Shown: positions 29,082 to 39,750 of the stretch, piece after piece
Layout: the number at the start of each line of letters is the position of its first letter
How positions within the stretch are numbered: position 1 is the stretch's first letter
NCBI RefSeq assembly: GCF_003054195.1
Contig: NZ_QBKP01000023.1
Span: 1 to 57,860, forward strand
Source: Gemmobacter caeni
GTDB taxonomy: Bacteria > Pseudomonadota > Alphaproteobacteria > Rhodobacterales > Rhodobacteraceae
DNA length: 57,860 nt
Reading direction: 5' to 3'
Translations under genes and position numbers: made by a program
The notes under the pieces: model-generated
Databases searched by the model: none
The model's input: only the letters and a program-made list of their open reading frames with translations
What the model was told of the DNA's origin: nothing

Positions 29082-29877
29082 TCTGCCCATCGCGCTGATC
29101 GGCTGGGGGGCCATCGGATCGCGCGTCGCTGATCTTCTGGCGGAGCGTCGCGCGCCGGTGAAGTTGCTGGCAGTGGGGTTGCGGCAGGGCAGCAGCCTGC
29201 GCAGCCCGTTGCCGCGGGGCGTAGAACAGGTTTCCGATCCCGCCAGCCTGATCGCCCTGCGCCCCGCGCTGGTGATCGAGGTTGCGGGGCGTGCTGCCGT
29301 TGACCCCTGGGTCCTGCCGCTTCTGGAAGCGGGGATTGATGTGGCCGTCTCCTCGACCTCGGCGCTGGTCGATCCGGCCTTGCTGGATCGGCTGACCGGG
29401 GCCGCGCGCATGTCCCGCGCGCAATTGATCGTGCCGCCCGGTGCACTGGGCGGTATTGATGCGCTGGCCGCTGCCGCGCGCCTGCCGCTGGACCGCGTGC
29501 GGCACGAGGTGGTGAAGCCGCCCCGCGCCTGGAAAGGCACCCCGGCCGAAACGCTGCTGAACCTCGACGCGCTGACTGAGGCGACCACTTTCTTCGAAGG
29601 CCCCGCCGGGCAGGCTGCCACCGATTTTCCGCAAAACGCCAATGTGGCGGCGATTTCGGCGCTGGCCGGCATCGGGCTCGACCGCACCACGGTTGCCCTG
29701 ATCGCCGACCCGCAAGCGGCGGTGAACCGCCACCGCATCACCGCAGAGGGGGCTTTTGGCCGCATGGAGGCGGTCTTTGACAACCGGCCTCTTGCAACAA
29801 ACCCCAAATCCTCCGAAATGACGGCACTTTCATTGGTGCGCCTGATCGAAAACCGCGCCAGCCCGCTCGTCATCTGA
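29068..29877 (+). CDS. L-aspartate dehydrogenase-like protein (NadX/DUF108 family)
   Basis: A 269-residue NAD(P)-dependent dehydrogenase. The start at 29068 (MSGFDLPIALIGWGAIGSRVADLL) gives the complete Rossmann motif GWGAIGSR and overlaps the LivF gene by 14 bases. Family features are VIEVAGRAAV, IVPPGALGGIDALAAA, a central VRHEVVKPPRAWKGTPAE that contains the catalytic His region, and DFPQNANVAAISALAG. Known members oxidise L-aspartate to iminoaspartate. In this gene set it might instead remove or add an amino group on a dicarboxylic intermediate from the ring-opened aminophenol; that is inference. Length is normal. Confidence 0.85.
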   Translation: MSGFDLPIALIGWGAIGSRVADLLAERRAPVKLLAVGLRQGSSLRSPLPRGVEQVSDPASLIALRPALVIEVAGRAAVDPWVLPLLEAGIDVAVSSTSALVDPALLDRLTGAARMSRAQLIVPPGALGGIDALAAAARLPLDRVRHEVVKPPRAWKGTPAETLLNLDALTEATTFFEGPAGQAATDFPQNANVAAISALAGIGLDRTTVALIADPQAAVNRHRITAEGAFGRMEAVFDNRPLATNPKSSEMTALSLVRLIENRASPLVI

Positions 29878-29889
29878 AGGAACCGGCCC

Positions 29890-30321
29890 ATGAATGAACA
29901 AACCGTCTTTATCGCCGCGGCACCCGATGCCGTTTGGAGCGCTCTGCACGATCCCCAAGTGCTGAAAAAGGCGATCCCCGGCTGTGAAGAGGTTAGCCGC
30001 AAGGGGCCGACTTTGTTTCAGGTGAAGGCCGCGGTCGAGATCGCCTTTTTCCGGCGGGTGGTGAACGGCACGCTGCGTCTCGATGACGAGGTGCCGGGGC
30101 AGAAAATGCGCATGGAGGCAAACCTGCGCGAGCGTGCCAAGGGTCTGGTGAATGTGACGCTGCTGCCGGAAAACGGCGGAACGCGCGTCCGCTACACGAT
30201 CACCGCCGATGTGCGGATCAATATTGCCGGGCTTGGTGATTTTGTCATCAACCGCGCGGCGCAGAAGCTCGGCGGACAGTTTTTTGAAACGATAGGCAGT
30301 GAGGTCACAAAGGTCGCATGA
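29890..30321 (+). CDS. CoxG-like SRPBCC protein
   Basis: A 143-residue START/SRPBCC-fold protein of the CoxG family. Typical sequence is VFIAAAPDAVWSALHDPQVLKKAIPGCEEVSR at the N-terminus, and ADVRINIAGLGDFVINRAAQKLGGQFFETIGSEV at the C-terminus. CoxG proteins accompany molybdenum CO dehydrogenases and related hydroxylases and are implicated in attaching them to the membrane electron chain. Here the partner would be the molybdenum subunit at 20834. The protein lacks the extra C-terminal membrane helix seen in longer CoxG proteins. It starts 12 bp after the dehydrogenase gene and overlaps the hydrolase gene by ATGA. Confidence 0.87.
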   Translation: MNEQTVFIAAAPDAVWSALHDPQVLKKAIPGCEEVSRKGPTLFQVKAAVEIAFFRRVVNGTLRLDDEVPGQKMRMEANLRERAKGLVNVTLLPENGGTRVRYTITADVRINIAGLGDFVINRAAQKLGGQFFETIGSEVTKVA

Positions 30322-31166
30322 TCCATCAGGAAGCAGAGTGGGCGCGGGACAGGCTGGAGGCTGATTACACCGCGCGGGACTGTTGCACGACCGAGGCCTT
30401 CGAGGCGACGATCCGGGCCTATGCCGATTCAAGTGCGGCGGCGCGTGCCACGCTTCCCTGTCAGTCCGATCTGCTTTTTGATGAAACGACCGGGCAGCGG
30501 CTGGATCTGCTGGGCGCGGACCCGGCCTCGCCACGACCGCTGATGGTTTTTGTACATGGCGGCTACTGGCGGGCGCTGTCGAAGGGGCATTCGACCTTCG
30601 CGGCACCTATGCTGGCGGCGCAGGGTATCGCAACTGCCGCACCGGATTACCGGCTGGCACCTGATGCCAGCATTGTCGAGATCGTGCATGACGTGCGTCA
30701 GTCCATCGCCTGGCTCTGGCACAATGCGGCGGATCTCGGGATCGACCGGCGCCGGATCGTCGTTGCGGGCAGTTCCGCAGGCGGGCACCTGGCCGGGGCG
30801 CTGGCTGCACCGGACTGGCCGGCACGCTACGGGATGCCCACCCATCCGCTGCACGGGGCGTTGCCAATCAGCGGGTTGTTCGAACTCGCACCGCTGGCGG
30901 CCATGCATGTGCAGGACTGGATGAACTTCACCCCCGATCAGATCGCCGGTTGCAGCCCGATGCGGCATTTGCCGCCCGCTGGCATGAAGCTGGGTGTCGC
31001 TGTCGCCGAGCAGGAGACGGCGGGGTTCCATCGCCAAAGTGCGGCTTATGCCGAGGCGACCGGCGCACCGCTGCTGCAGGTGACGGGACGGCATCATTTC
31101 GATGTGATCCTTGATCTCTGCGCGCCGCAGACCCCGTTGTCGCGGATGCTTTTGTCCCTGTTCTGA
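30318..31166 (+). CDS. Alpha/beta hydrolase, kynurenine formamidase-like
   Basis: A 282-residue serine hydrolase. HGGYW (about residues 76-80) is the oxyanion-hole motif, VVAGSSAGGHLAG contains the nucleophile elbow G-S-S-A-G, and GRHHFDVI near the C-terminus supplies the catalytic His. This pattern matches eukaryotic-type kynurenine formamidases and related esterases. Formamidase activity would suit a kynurenine/3-hydroxyanthranilate locus, but kynureninase and kynurenine monooxygenase are absent, so an ester or amide of the imported compound is equally possible. It is the last gene of the cluster; no clear terminator is visible in the 73 bp before the next gene. Confidence 0.85.
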   Translation: MIHQEAEWARDRLEADYTARDCCTTEAFEATIRAYADSSAAARATLPCQSDLLFDETTGQRLDLLGADPASPRPLMVFVHGGYWRALSKGHSTFAAPMLAAQGIATAAPDYRLAPDASIVEIVHDVRQSIAWLWHNAADLGIDRRRIVVAGSSAGGHLAGALAAPDWPARYGMPTHPLHGALPISGLFELAPLAAMHVQDWMNFTPDQIAGCSPMRHLPPAGMKLGVAVAEQETAGFHRQSAAYAEATGAPLLQVTGRHHFDVILDLCAPQTPLSRMLLSLF

Positions 31167-31239
31167 GGGCGGCGCTTACCTGTTGGAAAGATTCGGATTC
31201 TAGGCTGGTGCAGAATGGTGCCATCGGAGAATCCGGTTC

Positions 31240-31914
31240 ATGCCCTACGCGCTTGCGCTGCTCTGCCTCTGTTTTCTTGCCATGCCTGTGCTGGCGCTGG
31301 CGCGGGCCGCTGATTTGTGTGACCGCGCGGCGGAAAGGGCGGCGCGTGAAACGGGCGTTCCGCTGGACGTGTTGCTGGCCCTGACGCGGGCCGAAACGGG
31401 CAGGGCCAGCGGTGGCAGGCTCGATCCTTGGCCTTGGGCTGTCAATCAGGGCGGGCAGGGACACTGGTTTGACAGTGCCGCAGCGGCTCGCGACTGGGTG
31501 GAAAGCCAGTTTCAGGCGGGGGTCAGCAATATCGACATCGGGTGTTTCCAGGTCAATTACCGCTGGCATTCCGGTGCATTTCCATCGCTTGATGCCATGT
31601 TCGACCCGGAGGAGAACGCGCTGTATGCGGCGCATTATCTGGCGGCAAAATACGAGGAAACCGGCGATTGGGAGACGGCGGCAGGCGCTTATCACTCCGC
31701 AACGGAGGTTTATGCCCGTCGCTACACCGAGCGGTTTCGCGAAATCCGCGCCGGATTGGCCGCTGCACCGCGACCCGAACTGAGGCTTGCCTCTGCCGAC
31801 GCTGGGCCGCGTGTGAACCGATACCCGCTGTTGCAGGCAGGCGGAGGCGGCGGGCATGGCTCGCTGGTGCCGCGCAGCGCGGGCGGCATCTCGCTCTTTG
31901 CGCGCCTGCCCTGA
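31240..31914 (+). CDS. Lytic transglycosylase (SLT domain), flagellar-cluster associated
   Basis: A 224-residue exported muramidase. The signal peptide is MPYALALLCLCFLAMPVLALARA. The SLT domain carries the catalytic Glu in LLALTRAETGR (about residue 53) and the conserved NIDIGCFQVNYRWHSGAF and AGAYHSATEVYARRY segments. It lies 10 bp upstream of flhA and in the same direction. Rhodobacter flagellar systems use a dedicated lytic transglycosylase to open the peptidoglycan for the rod, and this protein may play that part. The glycine-rich tail (QAGGGGGHGSLV) has no known role. Confidence 0.87.
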   Translation: MPYALALLCLCFLAMPVLALARAADLCDRAAERAARETGVPLDVLLALTRAETGRASGGRLDPWPWAVNQGGQGHWFDSAAAARDWVESQFQAGVSNIDIGCFQVNYRWHSGAFPSLDAMFDPEENALYAAHYLAAKYEETGDWETAAGAYHSATEVYARRYTERFREIRAGLAAAPRPELRLASADAGPRVNRYPLLQAGGGGGHGSLVPRSAGGISLFARLP

Positions 31915-31924
31915 GGTGTCTGGG

Positions 31925-33985
31925 ATGACCGCCCTGTTGCCCCGGCCCACCGTGCTGCTGGCCCTCGCCCTGATGGCGGTAATCGGCATGATGATCCTGC
32001 CGGTGCCGACCTGGTTGCTGGATCTCGGGCTGGCCGTCTCCTTTGCCCTGGCGATCCTGATGTTCACCGTGACACTGTTCGTTGAGCGTCCGCTGGATTT
32101 CTCGGCCTTCCCGACCATCCTTCTGTCTTCACTGATGTTGCGGCTGGCGCTCAACGTCTCATCCACCAAACTGATCATCGGACAAGGTCATACCGGCACG
32201 GCCGCCGCCGGCCATGTGATTGAAGGATTTGCAAATTTCATCATGGGCGGCAATCTGTTGCTGGGTGTCGTCGTGTTCTGCGTGCTGATGATCGTGAACT
32301 TCACCGTCATCACCAAGGGGGCGGGCCGCATGGCCGAGGTGGGTGCGCGCTTTGCCCTGGACGGTATGCCGGGCAAGCAGCTGGCCATCGACGCTGACAT
32401 GGCCGCCGGGGCGATTACCCATGAAGAGGCCAAGGCGAGACGCGAGCGTGAACTGGCCGAGACGAACTTTTTCGGATCGCTGGATGGTGCCTCGAAATTC
32501 GTCAAGGGCGACGCCGTGGCGGGGCTTCTGATCACCGGGCTGAATATCGTGATGGGTCTTGTCATGGGCATCGTCATCCATGGCATGCCTGCGGGCCGCG
32601 CCTTTGAAACCTATGCCATCCTGACGGTCGGCGACGGGCTGGTGAGCCAGATTCCCGCCGTGGTGATCTCGGTCGCGGCTGCAATCCTGCTTGCGCGCGG
32701 CGGGGCGACAGGCGCTGTGGATGTGTCCTTTTTCCGCCAGCTGGGGCAATACCCGGCCGCGATGGGTACGGTGGCCTTGCTGCTGGCGCTGTTTGCGCTG
32801 GTGCCCGGCCTGCCCTTCCTGCCCTTCATGCTGGGCGCCGCGTCCCTGGGTGGGCTGGCATGGCAGGGTCTGCGCCGCCCGCCAAAGACCCTGGCCGCCA
32901 GGGCGGAGCCGACCGCCGAACCCGTGAGGAAATCCATGGGCGACCTTTTGGATTTTGATGATATCCACATTGAATTTGCCCCCAACCTCATCCCGATGGT
33001 GCTGGACCCCGCAACGGGTCTGGATGCCCGCATCCAGAACATGCGCAACCATATCGCCACGGGCTTCGGCCTCATCCTGCCGGAAATCCGGCTGACCGAT
33101 GACGCGCTGCTCCCGCCCGGCAGCTACCGTATCCGCCTTCAGGGGGTGGAGCGGGTGCGTGACCGGCTTGTGCCGGACCGGGTTCTGGCGCTGTTGGTTG
33201 AAGGTATTCCGCCGCCTGACGGGCTGGAGGTGCGTGAGCCGGTCTATGGCGCACCGGCCCGCTGGATTGCCGCCGATGGGCAAGAGGATGCGGCCATCGC
33301 GGGGCTGACGGTCGTCACCCCGGCAGAGGTGCTGGCGACGCATCTGCTGGAGGTTCTGAAATCAAATCTGGCGCGGCTGCTGACGCTGAAGGGGTTGCGG
33401 CGCCTGTTGGATGAATTCGTCAAGGTCAGTGATCCGGCCCGTGCCGAAGCGAACCGGCGGTTGCTGGACGAACTGGTCCCCGACAAGGTGCCGATCGACC
33501 TGCTGCTGGGTGTTCTGCGTCTCTTGCTGGAAGAGCGTGTCTCGATCCGCAATCTGCCGCTTATTCTAGAGGCGATTGCCGAAGCGCGTGGCCTCGGCAA
33601 TCCGGAGGCAATCTGTGAGCATGTACGCCAGCGGCTTGGCTTTCAGCTGGTGGCCGAGCTGAAGCGGGAGGATGGCACGATCCCGCTGCTGCAACTTTCC
33701 CCGGAATGGGAGAAGACTTTTTCCACTTACCAGATCGAAGGGGAGCGTGGTCTGAGCGATATCGCCCTGCCGCCCGAGCAGTTTGGCCGGCTTGCGAATG
33801 CGCTGGCTGAACGCCTGTCGCGCGCGGCAGAGGGCGGCACCTTTCCGGCGATCGTCACATCGACCCTGCGGCGCAGGTTCCTGCGCACGGTTCTTGCGGC
33901 GCGTGGTCTCACCACCCCGGTGCTGTCCTACGAGGAAATCGGGCTGGAGGCCCGCCCCGCCATGGTCGGCACGGTGCCGGCATGA
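31925..33985 (+). CDS. flhA: Flagellar type III export apparatus protein FlhA
   Basis: A 686-residue export-gate protein. The start at 31925 is preferred over an upstream frame because MTALLPRPTVLLALALMAVIG begins directly at the first membrane helix. About eight membrane segments fill the first ~310 residues, with the family signature RLALNVSSTKLIIGQGHTGTAAAGHVIEGF and the FHIPEP-type loop (GARFALDGMPGKQLAIDADM, with AKARRERELAETNFFGSLDGASKFVKGDA). The C-terminal half is the cytoplasmic ring domain that docks chaperone-substrate complexes. The stop overlaps fliR (ATGA). Confidence 0.96.
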   Translation: MTALLPRPTVLLALALMAVIGMMILPVPTWLLDLGLAVSFALAILMFTVTLFVERPLDFSAFPTILLSSLMLRLALNVSSTKLIIGQGHTGTAAAGHVIEGFANFIMGGNLLLGVVVFCVLMIVNFTVITKGAGRMAEVGARFALDGMPGKQLAIDADMAAGAITHEEAKARRERELAETNFFGSLDGASKFVKGDAVAGLLITGLNIVMGLVMGIVIHGMPAGRAFETYAILTVGDGLVSQIPAVVISVAAAILLARGGATGAVDVSFFRQLGQYPAAMGTVALLLALFALVPGLPFLPFMLGAASLGGLAWQGLRRPPKTLAARAEPTAEPVRKSMGDLLDFDDIHIEFAPNLIPMVLDPATGLDARIQNMRNHIATGFGLILPEIRLTDDALLPPGSYRIRLQGVERVRDRLVPDRVLALLVEGIPPPDGLEVREPVYGAPARWIAADGQEDAAIAGLTVVTPAEVLATHLLEVLKSNLARLLTLKGLRRLLDEFVKVSDPARAEANRRLLDELVPDKVPIDLLLGVLRLLLEERVSIRNLPLILEAIAEARGLGNPEAICEHVRQRLGFQLVAELKREDGTIPLLQLSPEWEKTFSTYQIEGERGLSDIALPPEQFGRLANALAERLSRAAEGGTFPAIVTSTLRRRFLRTVLAARGLTTPVLSYEEIGLEARPAMVGTVPA

Positions 33986-34755
33986 CGGATTTGTTCGCCC
34001 TCCTGTCACAACTGGGTGCTTTTACCGCACCGCTGTTCGCGGCGGCCTTCGTGCTGCTGCTGCGCGTCGGCGGCACGGTCGCACTGATGCCGGGTTTCGG
34101 TGAAACGCTGCTGCCAGTTCGTATCAAACTTGTGGCGGCACTGGCTTTCACGCTGGTCGTCGCGCCGGTCGTGATGCCGCAGGGTATGCCGCCTGACACA
34201 ATCGGCTTCTCCCTGTTCCTGTCGGAACCGGCCATTGGCCTGATGTTCGGGATTGGCCTGCGTCTCTTCATCTTCGCCCTGCAAACGGCAGGAGCGATTA
34301 TCGCGCAGGCGACATCCTTGTCGCAATTCTTTGGCGGGATGGGGGAATCCCAACCTGCGATGGGCCATGCGCTAAGCCTCGCTGGGATCACGCTTTTCAT
34401 GGGGATGGGTTTGCATGTGCGCGCAGCACAATATCTTGTCGAAAGTTACGCTACTTTCCCGTTAGGGACGATTCTGCCGTCGGGCGATCTGCTGGAATGG
34501 GGGCTATGGCAGGTTGGCCGATCATTCCGCCTCGGCCTTGGTTTTGCGACGCCCTTCGTCATCGGATCGCTGATCTACAACATCGCCATAGGGGTGGTGA
34601 ACAAGGCGATGCCGCAATTGATGGTGGCTTTCATCGGCGCACCGGCCCTGACCCTGGGGGGGCTGGCGCTGTTCGCGCTGACTGCGCCTCTTTTCCTGCC
34701 CGTCTGGGGCGCGGCCATAGAGGCCTATTTTCTTGATCCTCTGGCCGCGCCATGA
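33982..34755 (+). CDS. fliR: Flagellar biosynthetic protein FliR
   Basis: A 257-residue membrane protein of the export gate with about six hydrophobic segments. The conserved regions RVGGTVALMPGFGETLLPVRIKL, LGMGLRLFIFALQTAGAIIAQATSLSQ-like sequence (FGIGLRLFIFALQTAGAIIAQ) and GVVNKAMPQLMVAFIGAPALTLGGLALF match FliR/YscT proteins. Its start overlaps flhA and its stop overlaps flhB by four bases each, so the three gate components are made together. Confidence 0.95.
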   Translation: MTDLFALLSQLGAFTAPLFAAAFVLLLRVGGTVALMPGFGETLLPVRIKLVAALAFTLVVAPVVMPQGMPPDTIGFSLFLSEPAIGLMFGIGLRLFIFALQTAGAIIAQATSLSQFFGGMGESQPAMGHALSLAGITLFMGMGLHVRAAQYLVESYATFPLGTILPSGDLLEWGLWQVGRSFRLGLGFATPFVIGSLIYNIAIGVVNKAMPQLMVAFIGAPALTLGGLALFALTAPLFLPVWGAAIEAYFLDPLAAP

Positions 34756-35834
34756 GTGGTGAAGACAGTGACGACAAGACGTTCGAGGCCTCGCAAAAGC
34801 GGCTGGACGATCAGCGCCGCGAAGGCAGGATTGCCAGATCCCAGGATCTTCTGTCCGCCGCGGCCTATGCGGGCTTCCTGCTGGCCCTTGTACTGACGGG
34901 GGGGTGGGCTGTGGCCGGGCTCGCGGCCCGTCTGGCGGGTTTTCTGGGAAATGCCGATCTTCTGGGGCAGCAGATGGCGGCAGGGGCGCAGGCGGTAATC
35001 GCGAACGGGATGTCCGGGCTGGCACTGCCGCTTCTGCCCGTGTTCGGTCTGCCTGCCGTGCTGGTCTTGCTGATGCTGATGGTGCAGCGTGCCTTTCTTT
35101 TCACACCGGCCAACCTGCTGCCGAAACTGTCGCGCATCTCGCCCGTGGCGACGGCGGCGCAAAAGTTCGGGCGAAAGGGGCTGTTCGACTTTGGCAAGAA
35201 CCTGATCAAGCTGGCGCTCGTTGGTGGTCTTCTGGCTGTCTTTCTGGCTGGCCGGCTGGACGAGATCGTAGCGACCCTGCACCTGTCGCCTGAACAGGGG
35301 GTTCTGGTGCTGGATGATCTGTTGACCGGAGTTCTGCTTCTGGTGGTGCTGACAGCCATCGTGATCGGTGCGCTGGATTACATGTGGCAGCACTATGAAC
35401 ATCGCCGCCAGAACCGCATGTCCCGACAGGAGATGAAGGAAGAGCATAAGGATACGGAGGGCGATCCGCAGGCGAGGGCGCAACGGCGGCAGCGTGGGCA
35501 GGAGATTGCGACCAACCGGATGCTGCGGGATGTGGGCGAGGCCAGCGTGGTGATCGTGAACCCCACGCATTATGCGGTTGCGTTGAAGTGGAGCCGAGCC
35601 TCCGGGCGGGCGCCGGTCTGTGTTGCCAAGGGCACGGATGAGATTGCGGCGCGGATTCGGGAACGCGCGGCAGCGGCAGGTGTACCGTTGCACAGCGATC
35701 CGCCTACAGCGCGTGCGCTGCATGCCACGATGCGGATCGGCGATGAAATCCCGCAGGATCACTTTCGGGCGGTGGCAGCCGCGATCCGATTTGCCGAGGC
35801 GATGCGGAAACGTGCAAAACGGAGGATGGAATGA
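34752..35834 (+). CDS. flhB: Flagellar export substrate-specificity switch FlhB
   Basis: A 360-residue protein with the usual charged N-terminus (KTFEASQKRLDDQRREGRIARSQDL), four membrane helices, a linker (MSRQEMKEEHKDTEGDP) and the soluble domain. The self-cleavage motif NPTH is intact at residues 270-273 (VIVNPTHYAVALKW), so the switch from rod/hook to filament export should work. It overlaps fliR upstream and the small helical gene downstream by four bases each. Confidence 0.96.
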   Translation: MSGEDSDDKTFEASQKRLDDQRREGRIARSQDLLSAAAYAGFLLALVLTGGWAVAGLAARLAGFLGNADLLGQQMAAGAQAVIANGMSGLALPLLPVFGLPAVLVLLMLMVQRAFLFTPANLLPKLSRISPVATAAQKFGRKGLFDFGKNLIKLALVGGLLAVFLAGRLDEIVATLHLSPEQGVLVLDDLLTGVLLLVVLTAIVIGALDYMWQHYEHRRQNRMSRQEMKEEHKDTEGDPQARAQRRQRGQEIATNRMLRDVGEASVVIVNPTHYAVALKWSRASGRAPVCVAKGTDEIAARIRERAAAAGVPLHSDPPTARALHATMRIGDEIPQDHFRAVAAAIRFAEAMRKRAKRRME

Positions 35835-36160
35835 AGGACCGGCGGCTCAGGCAGCTTCTGGTGCTGACCGATCTGATCCGTGACCGTTCGTTGGAAAATC
35901 TGCGCCGCGCTGCGGCAGAGCGGGATCTGACGCGCGCGCTTATCGCCGGGCTGGAGGCCCCGCCGGCATCCGATCTGCCCGCACTGGCAGCGGCACAGGT
36001 TGCCCTGTCCTATCAGCGCTGGGCCGATGAGCGACGACGCGAGCTCAACATGCAGTTGGCCCGGCAGATGGTGAGTGTCGCGCAGCGGCAGGCAGAGGCG
36101 AGGCTGGCATTCGGGCGGGCCGAGGTGTTGCACCGTCTGGCCACGCCCGGTCGTCGCTAG
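35831..36160 (+). CDS. Small helical protein downstream of flhB, possibly FliJ-like
   Basis: A 109-residue protein with no recognised domain. It is almost entirely predicted helix, rich in Arg, Leu, Ala and Glu (LRRAAAERDLTRALIAGLEA; QLARQMVSVAQRQAEARLAFGRAE), with heptad-like spacing. It starts inside the flhB stop codon, so it is made with the export apparatus. FliJ, a small coiled-coil stalk protein of the export ATPase, is a reasonable guess by size and shape, but no FliI or FliH gene is nearby to support it. It ends two bases before the convergent gyrB stop. Confidence 0.6.
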   Translation: MKDRRLRQLLVLTDLIRDRSLENLRRAAAERDLTRALIAGLEAPPASDLPALAAAQVALSYQRWADERRRELNMQLARQMVSVAQRQAEARLAFGRAEVLHRLATPGRR

Positions 36161-36162
36161 CT

Positions 36163-38671
<2,509 letters not shown>

Positions 38672-38693
38672 CCCTAGGGGGCGGAATTGGCCA

Positions 38694-39314
38694 TCAAAGG
38701 AAGGGGATCAACAGCGCCACCGCAATCAGCATCACGCCCGACCCGACGTTCAGCCGGTGCAGGTTCTTCGGGCTGGACAAAAGCGCGCGCGCGCGGTCCA
38801 GAAACAGAGCGAGGCCAAGGTTGCCCAGCATCGGCACAAGGGCGGAAATCGTGATGATAGCGATGATATCCGCCACCGTCAGCCGCCCCAGATCGAAGAA
38901 GCCGGGCAGCGCGCCCATGTAGAACAGGATGGCCTTGGGATTGCCGATCACCGCTGCCAGCCCGACGGAGAACCCGGCCCAGAGGCCCGGCCGCGTCAGT
39001 CGGCTGTCACTGCCCGGCGCCTGCGGTTTCTTGCGCAGCAGCAGCACGCCCATGGCCAGAAAGATTGCCGCTGCGACCCAGCGCAGGAGGCCCAGAAGAT
39101 CGCCATAAAGCGTGGTGATCCAGCTCAGACCCAAGATGGCACTCAGCGGCCAGAACAGATCGCCCAGTGCCACGCCCACAGCGAGCGGCCATGCGGCGGC
39201 GAACCCGCCGGACAAAGCGCGTGCCGTCAGGGCAACCCAGACCGGGCCGGGAATGGCCCACAGCGCCGCCATGCCGCCTGCATAGACGAACAATTGCCAG
39301 AAGCTGATGCTCAA
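38694..39314 (-). CDS. LysE/RhtB-family amino-acid exporter
   Basis: A 206-residue membrane protein of the LysE translocator family. The first segment has WAIPGPVWVALTARALSGGFAAAW, corresponding to the conserved PGP motif, followed by GVALGDLFWPLSAILG. GLAAVIGNPKAILFYMGALPGFF is the second family signature. About six membrane helices are visible. It appears to use a TTG start (MSISFWQLF), since no nearby ATG preserves the first helix. It starts seven bases after the VOC gene, so it is probably co-transcribed with recF and VOC. Confidence 0.9.
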   Translation of the reverse strand: MSISFWQLFVYAGGMAALWAIPGPVWVALTARALSGGFAAAWPLAVGVALGDLFWPLSAILGLSWITTLYGDLLGLLRWVAAAIFLAMGVLLLRKKPQAPGSDSRLTRPGLWAGFSVGLAAVIGNPKAILFYMGALPGFFDLGRLTVADIIAIITISALVPMLGNLGLALFLDRARALLSSPKNLHRLNVGSGVMLIAVALLIPFL

Positions 39315-39321
39315 GATCGGT

Positions 39322-39750
39322 TTACTCCGGCAGGTGAAGCGAGCCGTCGGCCTCCAGCGGCCAGAACGGGTTCATGGCCACTTCCCAGACATGCCCATCC
39401 GGGTCGGCCCAATAGCCGGAATAGCCGCCCCAGAACACCTTCTCTGGCGCCTTCAGCGCGGTGGCCCCGGCGGCCAGCGCTGCGGCAAAGGCCGCGTCCA
39501 CCTCTGCCTCGGTGGCAAAGTTCTGCGCCAAGGTGATCGCCCCGGTACCGAGCGTGGCACCCTTACGGCCCTGATCCTCTGCCAGATCTTCGCGTCCGAA
39601 CAGTGCGAGCGCCATGCCGTTGATCTGGAAGAAGGCCACACCCGGTTGGCTTTGCGCATGCTCCTGCCAGCCGAGGCGGGCATAAAACGCACGCGCGGCG
39701 GCCAGATCGGTCACACCAAGGGTAATCAGCGTCACGCGCTGCGGGGTCAT
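39322..39750 (-). CDS. VOC-family (glyoxalase/bleomycin resistance-like) protein
   Basis: A 142-residue protein of the vicinal oxygen chelate fold: VTLITLGVTDLAAARAFYARLGW begins the first half and WADPDGHVWEVAMNPFW closes the second. The fold has many roles (glyoxalase, dioxygenase, antibiotic binding), and nothing here fixes the substrate. Its ATG overlaps the recF stop by four bases, so translation is coupled to RecF, an unusual partner for such a protein. Confidence 0.85.
   Translation of the reverse strand: MTPQRVTLITLGVTDLAAARAFYARLGWQEHAQSQPGVAFFQINGMALALFGREDLAEDQGRKGATLGTGAITLAQNFATEAEVDAAFAAALAAGATALKAPEKVFWGGYSGYWADPDGHVWEVAMNPFWPLEADGSLHLPE

Noticed and set aside
29068-29877. Calling the NadX-like protein a confirmed NAD-biosynthesis enzyme
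   Set aside because: Family membership is clear, but its operon is an importer and ring-cleavage cluster, so the substrate may differ.
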